From: DASRFR01 sp035651455
GTDB lineage: Bacteria; Acidobacteriota; Terriglobia; Terriglobales; Acidobacteriaceae
NCBI GenBank assembly: GCA_035651455.1
Contig: DASRFR010000047.1
Location: 558,001 to 622,000 of the forward strand
Length of the DNA: 64,000 nt
Direction: 5' to 3'
Shown here: one piece after another, positions 35,706-43,592 of the stretch
How the letters are laid out: every line of letters starts with the position of its first letter
Numbering within the stretch: position 1 is the first letter of the stretch
Notes under the pieces: model-generated
Told to the model about the DNA's origin: nothing
The model's input: the letters and a program-made list of their open reading frames with translations, nothing else
The model's database searches: none
Position numbers and translations under genes: made by a program

Positions 35706-37907
35706 TCACCGGGACCACGAATAGGTCGCCTTGATGGCAAACTTTTGTTCTCGCACCGGCAGCGGATTTCCCGCCACAAGGCTCTGAAAACGCGTGCCAA
35801 TGTTGTAGATCACATACAGATCGCTGTCGGGACGGAAGGTATAGCGCAAGCGAATGTTTGCGCTTGCCGCTTGGGTTTGGGCGGTGTCGGCTTGCAGAAA
35901 AGTCGTGAGATTCAGGAAGCGGGTGAATGCGTAACTTACCTGCAAACCGGCCAGCTCGATATTGAAATTTCCCTGGGGCAGACGGAAGACGTTCAGGGTG
36001 TTATTGATGGCCAGCGCGAGGTGTGGATTCGGACGATATTGCGCGGTCACGGTGCCCGTCTTCAGTGTGCCGGTGTAGTAGTCCCCCCACTGGAAAGATC
36101 CGTAGTAGGTTATGCGCCGATCTCCTGCGGACGTGTAAGCCAGTTGGTGGCTATCGAAACGGTAATTGCCGGCAGGAATTGAAATGTCCTTGTACAGGTG
36201 CAGGGGCTCGGAAAGAGCCTGGTAGAACAAGTCGCCGGGTGTGGCATCGATCTCGGCGCCATTATTGAACAGCACTCGCACTGTGGCGCTGATTTCCTGG
36301 GATATCAACTGGTCCGCCGTATTCGGATCGTGACCCCAGAAGCCACCCACATCGACTTCGCGTATATGCGGAACATGCGGCCGCGGCGTGAGGTTGAGCT
36401 GAACGATGGTGGGCTGATCATCGGTGCGGGTCACAAATCCGACTTCCGCATTGAAGTTTTTCTCGGTTACTCCGTGACCGGCATAAACATTGAACCAGTT
36501 ATTGGCATAGGTAAGGCGTCCGCCAAACGCGGCATTGTCGCCGCTGAATGCCGGACTCCAGGTTTTGGCGTAATAGCCCCGCAGGTTCAGATTGCCGAAC
36601 AACAGGAATTTCGCGTCCACTCCGCCCGAGCGGTTGTAGGGGTCCAGCGGATTTCCGCTTTCCTTGTCAGTTGCCATGAATCCGATATACGAGCCCGGAG
36701 TCAAAGGACGCTTCACGCGTGCAATCGCATAGTTTGCAGAGGGATTCGGTCCGTCGGCCCGAGTCTGGACGTCCATAAGGCCCAGGTCCAGCCCATGCGC
36801 GTGGCCGGCGATCTTCCCCCCTACATTGATGGGAACCTCTTGACCGCTCACCGGATCGATTCCGATTTGGCGGGTAAAGAAGAGCAGATCCTGGTTCCAG
36901 AGCAAGAAATCGAAGACATCGGAATCTTCCAGGAAGAAACGCCGTTTCTCCGGAATCTGTACGGGATAGGGCGTCAGGTTGAACTCCTGCTGATCGACAT
37001 CCGCGTCAGAAAAGTCAGTGTTCACGGTACCCAGGGCAATGAGGTTGCTGGCGAGCCCATACTTCACGTCGACTCCGCCGGTGTGCAGCGCACTTGCAGA
37101 CTGTCCGCTCAGGCTTTGGGCTCCCAGCAACCCGTAAGGTTTAATTACCAGTAGGCGTGCGCTCCTGATGTCTTCGAGCCCGGTGAGTTCGCCCGCCTGC
37201 GAAACGCGCCAGAATCCGTACACCCGGTGATATCCCGACCACACGTCTTCCTCATTCTTGCGCCGGATAAAGCGGCGGAAATTGATGCCCCAGGTCACAT
37301 TTGCAGCTCCGCGAAAATTCAGAGTACTGAAAGGTACTTCGATCGTCGCCGTCCAGCCGTCGCTTGTCATCTTGGCAGCTGAAATCCACAGGCCGTCCCA
37401 ACTGGGATCCACGATGGAGTCGGTGGCAGGGGGCGCAAGTTCTTCCACTACTGCTCCATCGCGTTGAGTACCTAACGCATTTACCTCAAAGATGTATGCA
37501 TTCCGGCGACTCAGAGTTGGATCGATGAGAATGGCGAAGTTGTCGTCCAGATCCTGCGACAGGTCCTGGCGCAACTGGGTAGCGACGATCCTCTGCGGGT
37601 CTTGATCGTAGCAGTGGACGCCGAAATAGATGTGATGACTGTCATACAAAATGTGAACCTCTGTCTTTTCTGTGGCTGGCTGGGTTTCAAGCGGCTCCCG
37701 CTGGCGGAAATCCTCAACTGCCGGAGCCTTCCTCCACAGCGGATCGTCGAGTGTTCCATCCATTTTCGGCGCTTGGTCGGTGTGAATCGCAATGGCACGG
37801 CGCGAGGCGGTGGGCGGAACTTCTACCTGGGCCATCACGGAAAGCCCGAATAGCAATACGAGAAAGGCCACAATCAGAACCACGGCCCTGTTGCCGGACG
37901 AGGACAT
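35706..37907 (-). CDS. DUF5916 outer-membrane barrel protein with CBM9-like domain
   Basis: A 733-residue exported protein: signal peptide (first about 26 residues, ending VMAQ), a CBM9-like sugar-binding fold (MDGTLDDPLWRKAPAVEDFR; YDSHHIYFGVHCYDQDP; SWDGLWISAAKM), then a DUF5916 region of repeated amphipathic strands (VDVKYGLASNLIALGTVNTDFSDADVD-like segment from about residue 270) ending in an aromatic residue strand (KFAIKATYSWSR), as expected for an outer-membrane barrel. The substrate is unknown. It lies 39 bases upstream of the winged-helix/TPR regulator on the same strand. Confidence 0.86.
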   Translation of the reverse strand: MSSSGNRAVVLIVAFLVLLFGLSVMAQVEVPPTASRRAIAIHTDQAPKMDGTLDDPLWRKAPAVEDFRQREPLETQPATEKTEVHILYDSHHIYFGVHCYDQDPQRIVATQLRQDLSQDLDDNFAILIDPTLSRRNAYIFEVNALGTQRDGAVVEELAPPATDSIVDPSWDGLWISAAKMTSDGWTATIEVPFSTLNFRGAANVTWGINFRRFIRRKNEEDVWSGYHRVYGFWRVSQAGELTGLEDIRSARLLVIKPYGLLGAQSLSGQSASALHTGGVDVKYGLASNLIALGTVNTDFSDADVDQQEFNLTPYPVQIPEKRRFFLEDSDVFDFLLWNQDLLFFTRQIGIDPVSGQEVPINVGGKIAGHAHGLDLGLMDVQTRADGPNPSANYAIARVKRPLTPGSYIGFMATDKESGNPLDPYNRSGGVDAKFLLFGNLNLRGYYAKTWSPAFSGDNAAFGGRLTYANNWFNVYAGHGVTEKNFNAEVGFVTRTDDQPTIVQLNLTPRPHVPHIREVDVGGFWGHDPNTADQLISQEISATVRVLFNNGAEIDATPGDLFYQALSEPLHLYKDISIPAGNYRFDSHQLAYTSAGDRRITYYGSFQWGDYYTGTLKTGTVTAQYRPNPHLALAINNTLNVFRLPQGNFNIELAGLQVSYAFTRFLNLTTFLQADTAQTQAASANIRLRYTFRPDSDLYVIYNIGTRFQSLVAGNPLPVREQKFAIKATYSWSR

Positions 37908-37920
37908 GGCCTCATTGAGC

Positions 37921-37935
37921 CAGATTTCAAATCTG
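37921..37935. promoter_or_regulatory. Perfect palindrome beside the DUF5916 start
   Basis: CAGATTT-C-AAATCTG is a perfect 15-base odd palindrome 13 bases upstream of the start codon. It is well placed for an operator; the regulator is unknown. Confidence 0.4.
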
Positions 37936-38092
37936 CAGTCCTGTCAGATAGTTGGGGATTTCCTTAGGGTTTTCTGAGCCTGAACTTCGTTGCTCGTATG
38001 CCAGAAGATTCGCCCTTGCGAACTGAGGAGTGAATTTGTGGCCCGAGAAAGGTGAGCCGGAGTGCAGCCGGTGAGTCCCCCCGTGTCCCGAC

Positions 38093-38119
38093 CTGAGACA
38101 TTTGTTTCATTCTGAGACA
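38093..38119 (+). promoter_or_regulatory. Two CTGAGACA direct repeats (putative UAS)
   Basis: CTGAGACA at 38093-38100 and 38112-38119, start to start 19 bases, about 100 bp upstream of the sigma54 promoter. The second copy extends to CTGAGACAA, the same nine bases found upstream of the che sigma54 promoter. Further AGAC/GTCT half-sites follow to 38149. Confidence 0.55.
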
Positions 38120-38211
38120 ACGTCTAGAACTGTCTAATGTGGCCAGACAAGATTCGCCCGTTGGAGGCTCATAAATCAGCAACTTAACTTTAGTCACAGG
38201 TATGAGGGTTT

Positions 38212-38227
38212 TGGCTCGCTTATTGCA
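38212..38227 (+). promoter_or_regulatory. Sigma54 (-24/-12) promoter of the PilZ-like operon
   Basis: TGGCTCG-CTTA-TTGCA matches the RpoN consensus at all but one position and has the exact GG-N10-GC spacing. Predicted start near 38239 gives a leader of about 85 bases. Confidence 0.78.
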
Positions 38228-38233
38228 TTGTCC

Positions 38234-38282
38234 CTGGACGTGCGGTCCAGAGGCTCCCATGAGTTCTGTCTAACCGGACAGA
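38234..38282 (+). other. Two leader hairpins before the PilZ-like gene
   Basis: CTGGAC-N5-GTCCAG (38234-38250) and TCTGTC-N6-GACAGA (38265-38282) are perfect six-base inverted repeats in the predicted 5' leader. No riboswitch class is recognised. Confidence 0.35.
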
Positions 38283-38325
38283 GGGAAGCCGGGCCGCTAT
38301 CCCGCTGCATAGTTGAGGACCTGCT

Positions 38326-38685
38326 TTGCCGAAACAGGGTACAGCCCCGGCGCGCTCAGCCCCCAGTGTCGTCGCAAGGCTCGCCAACTTCTTTCCAGAT
38401 GCCACGCCGGTGCGCATCCCTGTTCATCTGACGAAGCTGGCGAACGGGAGCGAGATGTCGGAGGCCTTGCAGTCTGAGAACACGGTCTTGGAATTTGGCA
38501 CGCCACGCGAAGTCCTGTTCGCTTCCGGTCTTTCCCTCGAATTTGCTGACAAACTACGCATACAGAACTCGGATGGCTCTCTGGACGCGGAAGCTACCGT
38601 GGTCGCCCTGCAATATCAGGAACACAGGACGGCGGTAGCGGCCCGTTTTGTCCGGGAAGTCCCCAACTGGATCGTGAAACCATGA
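38326..38685 (+). CDS. Small PilZ-like protein (tentative)
   Basis: 119 residues. The second half (TPREVLFASGLSLEFADKLR; AEATVVALQYQEHRTAVAAR; FVREVPNWIVKP) looks like a PilZ beta-barrel, with the hydrophobic strand pattern and the closing FVR-x4-W. However, the c-di-GMP-binding RxxxR and D/NxSxxG motifs are not evident, so nucleotide binding is doubtful. The TTG at 38326 follows GAGGA; an internal ATG at 38455 with GGAG upstream would give a 76-residue protein containing the whole domain. First gene of a sigma54-promoted operon, with a four-base overlap to the next gene. Confidence 0.6.
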   Translation: MPKQGTAPARSAPSVVARLANFFPDATPVRIPVHLTKLANGSEMSEALQSENTVLEFGTPREVLFASGLSLEFADKLRIQNSDGSLDAEATVVALQYQEHRTAVAARFVREVPNWIVKP

Positions 38686-39701
38686 ACCCTGCTTTGCAAG
38701 CGAAAGATTTGTCCGCAGAATGGCAAGAAGCGCGTCTTCTTTATCCCCTGTACGCAGCGTTGGCCAAGGAATTTGTCATTGACGTGCCTGCCTGCGCGGA
38801 CCTGGAGATGGGAGTCGAAGCGCCTCCCAAAGAGTCGGTGGAGCAGGCGCGGCTGTGGCTGAGCGAGGTGGACGGCCGCATCGAGGTGCATCAACTGCGC
38901 CAATTCCTGCAGACCACCACGCTGGTAACTCAGGACTCGTTACAACGATTGCTGACTCATCATCTGCAGAAACCTGAGAAGGCAGCCTCGGACCGCGACA
39001 AGATCGACTTTCTCCTGGTCCAGTTCTTTGCGCACTGCGCGCCCTCCGGGCTCGATGAGAACGATGTTGATCTGGATTACGTCGCACAAGTGCTCGAACC
39101 CGTGCTCGGGCAAGTTGAACTGACGGTTCCCGTCTGGCTGAAGGGTCTGGAGCAACTGGTGCAATCGGCGAGGCAGTGCCGGCGCTTGAGCGAGCTCCTG
39201 CACAGCGGCATTCTCGAGCAAGGACGGCGGCTGAAAGTGCAGTGCGGAGATAAGTACTTTCTGCCTGTCGCCATGGTGGCCTTCGCGCGCTTCAGTTTCC
39301 TGATGCGCCGGGTGTTCTTCCACCTTATGCACGGAGACCTGAACGCCATCCTTGACGGGCTGCGCGAGCTGGAACAAAGAGGCGTGCAGACACTGGACTG
39401 CCGTCGCGCACAGTTTTCGGCGGAAGAGCCCACGGCGCGCCTGCGCATGATTTGCCAGTCATGGAAGGTGATGTTCTTCGCGGAGTACTCCTCCGGTCAG
39501 CCCTTGCGCATGCTCGTCGATCTGCGCGCGGCCATCGAGGATGCGCTCAGCGCGGGTGCCAAGGGCAACGCGGCATCGGCAAAGGCCGCGGCGGCCGGAG
39601 CGAGCACAGGAAAATCCAGAATTGTCGAAACTAAAGCGCGCGACCACGCTGACGCCGCGCCTGAATTCGAAGTTTCACCGTCAACCCAAGTGGACGAGTA
39701 A
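38682..39701 (+). CDS. Unknown helical cytoplasmic protein
   Basis: I do not recognise this 339-residue protein. It is predominantly helical and soluble, with no signal peptide or membrane helix, and reads like an array of amphipathic helices (SVEQARLWLSEVDGRIEVHQ; EPVLGQVELTVPVWLKGLEQ; FARFSFLMRRVFFHLMHGDL). The last about 55 residues are Ala/Lys-rich and probably disordered. It overlaps the PilZ-like stop by four bases and is followed three bases later by the phosphotransfer-like gene, so it is an obligate part of this operon. A scaffold or adaptor role is only a guess. Confidence 0.75.
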   Translation: MNPALQAKDLSAEWQEARLLYPLYAALAKEFVIDVPACADLEMGVEAPPKESVEQARLWLSEVDGRIEVHQLRQFLQTTTLVTQDSLQRLLTHHLQKPEKAASDRDKIDFLLVQFFAHCAPSGLDENDVDLDYVAQVLEPVLGQVELTVPVWLKGLEQLVQSARQCRRLSELLHSGILEQGRRLKVQCGDKYFLPVAMVAFARFSFLMRRVFFHLMHGDLNAILDGLRELEQRGVQTLDCRRAQFSAEEPTARLRMICQSWKVMFFAEYSSGQPLRMLVDLRAAIEDALSAGAKGNAASAKAAAAGASTGKSRIVETKARDHADAAPEFEVSPSTQVDE

Positions 39702-39704
39702 GGC

Positions 39705-40412
39705 ATGCCGCAAGTGTCCGCCAAAACGAGGTATTGGGACGTGGACCAGTCGAGTGTGTTGATAGTTTCCGATGATCCCGAGTTCTCCCGCACCATCACC
39801 GGGCGCTGGCAGAGCGAGCGTCATGTGCCTGGGTTTACGTTGATGGGCGGGGATGTTTGCCAGGGCGCAGACGGCTTTAACCTGGCGATCATCGGAGGTC
39901 TGAATCAGACGAGGCTGGCGAAGGTGATCGATGCACTGCGACCCTCGGGTAAGACGCTCCTGGTGATCGCTGACAGCAGCAGCGTCGGTCATCTGAGAAA
40001 TGACGATCCGAAAGTTCTGGTTTTGCGCCAGCACGAAGGCTGGCTGGATGCGCTGGTCATGGTAGGCACGGAGGTGCTGCGGCGGATCGATGCACTGCGT
40101 CGAGCCGAAGAGGCGGAATTTGCAAAAACTACTCTGCTGGCTCAAGCCACACTCGGGCGGTACATGCTGGACATGCGGCACAGCCTCAACAACGCTTTAA
40201 CTTCGATCCTGGGCAATGCCGAGTTGCTGCTGCTCGAACCCGGCAGCCTCAGCGCACCCGTTCGCTCTCAAGTCGATACGATTCGAAATATGGGGATGCG
40301 CATGCACGAGGTATTGCAGCGTTTTTCCTCGCTGGAAACAGAATTGAAGTTCGCCGATCAGCAAGCCGAAAGAGAAAGAAGTATGAAAGTGCAGGCGGCC
40401 GCCGCTTCATAG
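39705..40412 (+). CDS. Pseudo-receiver plus histidine phosphotransfer (DHp-like) protein, no ATPase domain
   Basis: 235 residues in two parts. Residues about 15-120 resemble a receiver (SVLIVSDDPEFSRTITGRW) but the phosphoacceptor position is glycine (FNLAIIGGLNQ) and the conserved Lys is not evident, so it is likely a pseudo-receiver. Residues about 150-215 are a HisKA-like helical hairpin with His159 in the H-box MRHSLNNALTSILGNAELLL. The protein then ends; there is no HATPase domain. It could act as a phosphotransfer dimer or as a decoy for a kinase. Position: third gene of the sigma54-promoted operon. Confidence 0.78.
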   Translation: MPQVSAKTRYWDVDQSSVLIVSDDPEFSRTITGRWQSERHVPGFTLMGGDVCQGADGFNLAIIGGLNQTRLAKVIDALRPSGKTLLVIADSSSVGHLRNDDPKVLVLRQHEGWLDALVMVGTEVLRRIDALRRAEEAEFAKTTLLAQATLGRYMLDMRHSLNNALTSILGNAELLLLEPGSLSAPVRSQVDTIRNMGMRMHEVLQRFSSLETELKFADQQAERERSMKVQAAAAS

Positions 40413-40530
40413 TTTAGCGGTGAGCCCGGGGCCCTCCTCCAGAGTTGCCGGATTACGATGCGTGACGCCGCGCAGCCGTCGCCAAAGTGGGCATCGGCTT
40501 AAGGGCGTTACCGACAGGAACGGTAAAACT

Positions 40531-41427
40531 GTGATGCACAGGGCAATTACCTCTCAAATAAGCGTGGCCAGTCCGCCACGAATGGCCATCAGTCGCGCGA
40601 TCCTGGAGCATGAAATATCCGAGCTCCGCCTCATCCTGGAGCGCTATGCAGGCACACTGATTGACGTGCCGAGAGAGCAACTCATGCGAGCGTTCCGCGA
40701 GCTTCTGGAGGGGAGCCAATACGCTTCTGCCGCCGACCTGCTGGAGAAATTGTCTTCTTCCGACGAGAGCTGCATCTGGCTGTTGGAAAACCTGCTGGAC
40801 GTCAGCAGCGCATTTTTTCGCTTCCCCGGTGTGTTCCGGGTATTTGAACAAAAGATCATGCCCGAGTTGCACGCGCGAAAATCAGGCCAAAGCCCGCGCT
40901 CACTACGGATTTGGAGTGCCGGGTGCGGAACGGGAGAGGAAGCTTACTCAATCGCGATGTCGGTGTGCCGGACGGTGAACTGTGGCGGAGGCGGCTGGAA
41001 TGTTCACATCCTCGCGAGTGATATTCGTCGTCGAGCGCTGGTTGAGGCAGAACGAGGCCTGTACCCGCGGGAAGCTCTTGCGGACATTCCTAATTCTCTT
41101 ATCAAGGAATACTTCTCGAAAGTCGGAGAACACTTCCTGGTAAAACCGCGGCTGCGCAACCTACTGACTTTTACCCACGCCAACCTGGCGCAGTCGGCAT
41201 ATATAGGGCGCTTTGATTGCATTTTCTGTATAGACGTGCTGCCGCACTTCTCTTCGTCGCAGCGGGTCGCGCTGGTGGAACGTTTGCAACTCTATCTCGA
41301 GCCAGGCGGATATCTGCTCTTGGGGGAGGGTGAGCGGCTGTCTGGTCCCCCGCTGAAACTGGTACCGAAGGACGAGCCGTCCATCTACCGCAAGCCGCTG
41401 GTCGCGGCAGCCAAATCATCAGAATAG
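40531..41427 (+). CDS. Second, divergent CheR-type methyltransferase
   Basis: 298 residues. The SAM-binding motif is intact (IWSAGCGTGEEAYSIAM), and the helical N-terminal domain and the C-terminal PGGYLLLGEGERLSGPP are CheR-like. Conserved residues differ: FCRNV becomes FCIDV, and the NETSFFR motif becomes DVSSAFFR, so substrate or activity may have changed. The GTG at 40531 has AGGAACGG seven bases upstream; ATG 40534 and a longer frame from 40420 are alternatives. It follows the DHp-like gene by 118 bases and is convergent with uvrB. Confidence 0.85.
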   Translation: MMHRAITSQISVASPPRMAISRAILEHEISELRLILERYAGTLIDVPREQLMRAFRELLEGSQYASAADLLEKLSSSDESCIWLLENLLDVSSAFFRFPGVFRVFEQKIMPELHARKSGQSPRSLRIWSAGCGTGEEAYSIAMSVCRTVNCGGGGWNVHILASDIRRRALVEAERGLYPREALADIPNSLIKEYFSKVGEHFLVKPRLRNLLTFTHANLAQSAYIGRFDCIFCIDVLPHFSSSQRVALVERLQLYLEPGGYLLLGEGERLSGPPLKLVPKDEPSIYRKPLVAAAKSSE

Positions 41428-41479
41428 TCAGAAATTCGGATGACCCAGAAGGTGGCGTGCTTCCGCGCACAAGAGCGTT

Positions 41480-43471
41480 TCAGGCGAACAGGAATTCCTT
41501 AGTCTTGAGTTCCTTGACTGCATCACGCAATTTAGCAGCTTTTTCGAACTCAAAGCGCTTGGCCGCTTCCCGCATATCGTTTTCCAGCTTGGCGATGTAT
41601 GCATCCAGTTCTTCCTGAGACTTGAAATCGGGGATGCCGTCCGCCTGAGCCGAGGTGATATCGGCATAGTCGGCGGCAACGATGCTGGCCAGCGACATCT
41701 CCAGCGGCCTGACAATCGATTCCGGCGTGATCCCATTAGCCTCGTTATAGGCCTGCTGAATGGCGCGGCGACGGTTGGTCTCATCCATGGCTTTCTTCAT
41801 CGAATCGGTCATGTTATCCGCGTAAAGAATGGCCCGGCCATTCAGATTGCGCGCACAGCGTCCGATTGTCTGGATGAGCGAACCGCTCGACCGCAAAAAT
41901 CCTTCTTTGTCGGCGTCGAGAATGGCAACCAGGGAAACCTCGGGCAGGTCCAATCCTTCGCGCAGCAGGTTGATGCCGATCAGGACATCAAATTCGCCCT
42001 TGCGGAGGTCGCGCAGGATCTTCACGCGTTCCAGCGTCTCGATTTCAGAATGCATGTACCGGCACTTGACACCAACTTCCGCATAGTACTCCGCCAGGTC
42101 CTCCGCCATGCGCTTGGTCAAGGTGGTGACCAGCACGCGCTCGTGGCGGGAGACGCGTTCGCGAATTTCGTGCAGCAGGTCGTCAATTTGTCCTTTGACG
42201 GCCCTGATCTCAACCGGAGGATCAATCAAACCGGTGGGCCGGATAATCTGCTCGACCACCACGCCGGCTGCCTTGGTCAGCTCATACGGACCCGGGGTGG
42301 CCGAGACATAAATCATCTGGTTCATGCGGTGCTCAAACTCTTCGAATGTAAGGGGACGATTGTCGAGCGCCGACGGCAGCCGAAAGCCGTACTCCACAAG
42401 GCATTCCTTGCGAGAGCGGTCGCCATGATACATGCCGTGCAACTGGGGGACAGTCTGGTGCGATTCGTCAATGAACATCAGGTAGTCGCGTGGAAAGTAA
42501 TCCAGCAAGGTGGGCGGCGGCTCACCCGGCAGGCGGCCGGTAAAGTGCCGCGAGTAATTCTCGATCCCATGGCAATATCCGACTGACTTGATCATCTCCA
42601 GGTCAAACATGGTGCGCTGGTGCACGCGCTGCGCTTCGACGAGTCTTCCCTGCCGTTCGAGTTCCACCTCCCACCACGCCAGCTCTTCCTTGATCGACTG
42701 GATAGCGTGGGCCTTGGTCTCAGGCTTCATCACATAATGGGTCTTGGGGTAGATCGGCAAGCGCACGTATTTCTGTTTTATTGTGCCGAAGAGAGGGTCG
42801 ATTTGCGACAGCGATTCGACTTGATCTCCCCACAGTTCGACGCGGTAAGCCATGTCCTCGTATGTGGGATAAATCTCGATCACATCTCCGCGAACCCGAA
42901 AGGTGCCGCGCCGAAACTCACCGTCGGTGCGCTCATAAAGGATCTCGACGAGTTTGCGAGTGATGTCCTCGCGCTTGATTTTCTGACCTTTTTCAAGGAA
43001 GAGGAGCATGCCGTAATAAGCTTCCGGCGATCCCAATCCGTAAATGCAGCTCACCGAGGCGACGATGAGAACATCCCGACGCTCAAAGAGCGACTTGGTA
43101 GCCGACAGCCGCAGTTTGTCGAGCTCATCATTGATCGTGGCCTCTTTTTCTATGTAGAGGTCGGCGGCGGGAACATAAGCCTCGGGCTGGTAATAGTCGT
43201 AGTAAGAAACGAAGTATTCGACGGCGTTGTGGGGAAAAAAGCTCTTGAATTCATGGTAGAGCTGCGCCGCCAGGGTCTTGTTGTGCGCCATCACCAGCGT
43301 GGGCCGATTCACCGACTCAATGACCTTGGCCATGGTGAACGTTTTGCCCGAGCCGGTCACCCCCAGCAGCACCTGGTGCTGTTCGCGATCGAATAAGCCG
43401 CGGGTGAGGGCCTGAATGGCGGCACCCTGATCGCCGCGCGGCTTGTAATCGCTTACTAGTCGAAAGTCCAT
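41480..43471 (-). CDS. uvrB: Excinuclease ABC subunit B
   Basis: Damage-verifying helicase of nucleotide-excision repair. 663 residues with Walker A (LLGVTGSGKTFTMAKVI), the damage-probing beta-hairpin region (EYFVSYYDYYQPEAYVPAAD), YVSATPGPYE, the Walker-like motifs of domain 3 (LIGINLLREGLDLPEVSLV; QTIGRCARN) and a C-terminal UVR domain (FEKAAKLRDAVKELKTKEF). Normal full length. A TATAAT element lies about 80 bases upstream. Confidence 0.98.
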   Translation of the reverse strand: MDFRLVSDYKPRGDQGAAIQALTRGLFDREQHQVLLGVTGSGKTFTMAKVIESVNRPTLVMAHNKTLAAQLYHEFKSFFPHNAVEYFVSYYDYYQPEAYVPAADLYIEKEATINDELDKLRLSATKSLFERRDVLIVASVSCIYGLGSPEAYYGMLLFLEKGQKIKREDITRKLVEILYERTDGEFRRGTFRVRGDVIEIYPTYEDMAYRVELWGDQVESLSQIDPLFGTIKQKYVRLPIYPKTHYVMKPETKAHAIQSIKEELAWWEVELERQGRLVEAQRVHQRTMFDLEMIKSVGYCHGIENYSRHFTGRLPGEPPPTLLDYFPRDYLMFIDESHQTVPQLHGMYHGDRSRKECLVEYGFRLPSALDNRPLTFEEFEHRMNQMIYVSATPGPYELTKAAGVVVEQIIRPTGLIDPPVEIRAVKGQIDDLLHEIRERVSRHERVLVTTLTKRMAEDLAEYYAEVGVKCRYMHSEIETLERVKILRDLRKGEFDVLIGINLLREGLDLPEVSLVAILDADKEGFLRSSGSLIQTIGRCARNLNGRAILYADNMTDSMKKAMDETNRRRAIQQAYNEANGITPESIVRPLEMSLASIVAADYADITSAQADGIPDFKSQEELDAYIAKLENDMREAAKRFEFEKAAKLRDAVKELKTKEFLFA

Positions 43472-43548
43472 GATTTAAGGCCGTTTGGTAGTTGTGTCCA
43501 CTGCTTGCGCGCCCACAGAGCGCAATCCCGGGCACAAGGAATCTTTTT

Positions 43549-43554
43549 ATTATA
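43549..43554 (-). promoter_or_regulatory. -10 element upstream of uvrB
   Basis: Perfect TATAAT on the minus strand, in the gap between the upstream LolA-like gene and uvrB. No matching -35; predicted leader of about 70 bases. I see no SOS-box-like palindrome next to it. Confidence 0.4.
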
Positions 43555-43592
43555 ACTCGGGCTGAAAACCCGGTTTGCGGCGGTAGGCGAGC

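Larger units (their letters stand above)
37908..38325. other. 418-base divergent control region
   Basis: Between the DUF5916 gene (minus) and the PilZ-like operon (plus). Contents: a palindrome at 37921-37935, two CTGAGACA elements, a sigma54 promoter and two leader hairpins, each listed separately. No gene is supported here. Confidence 0.6.
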
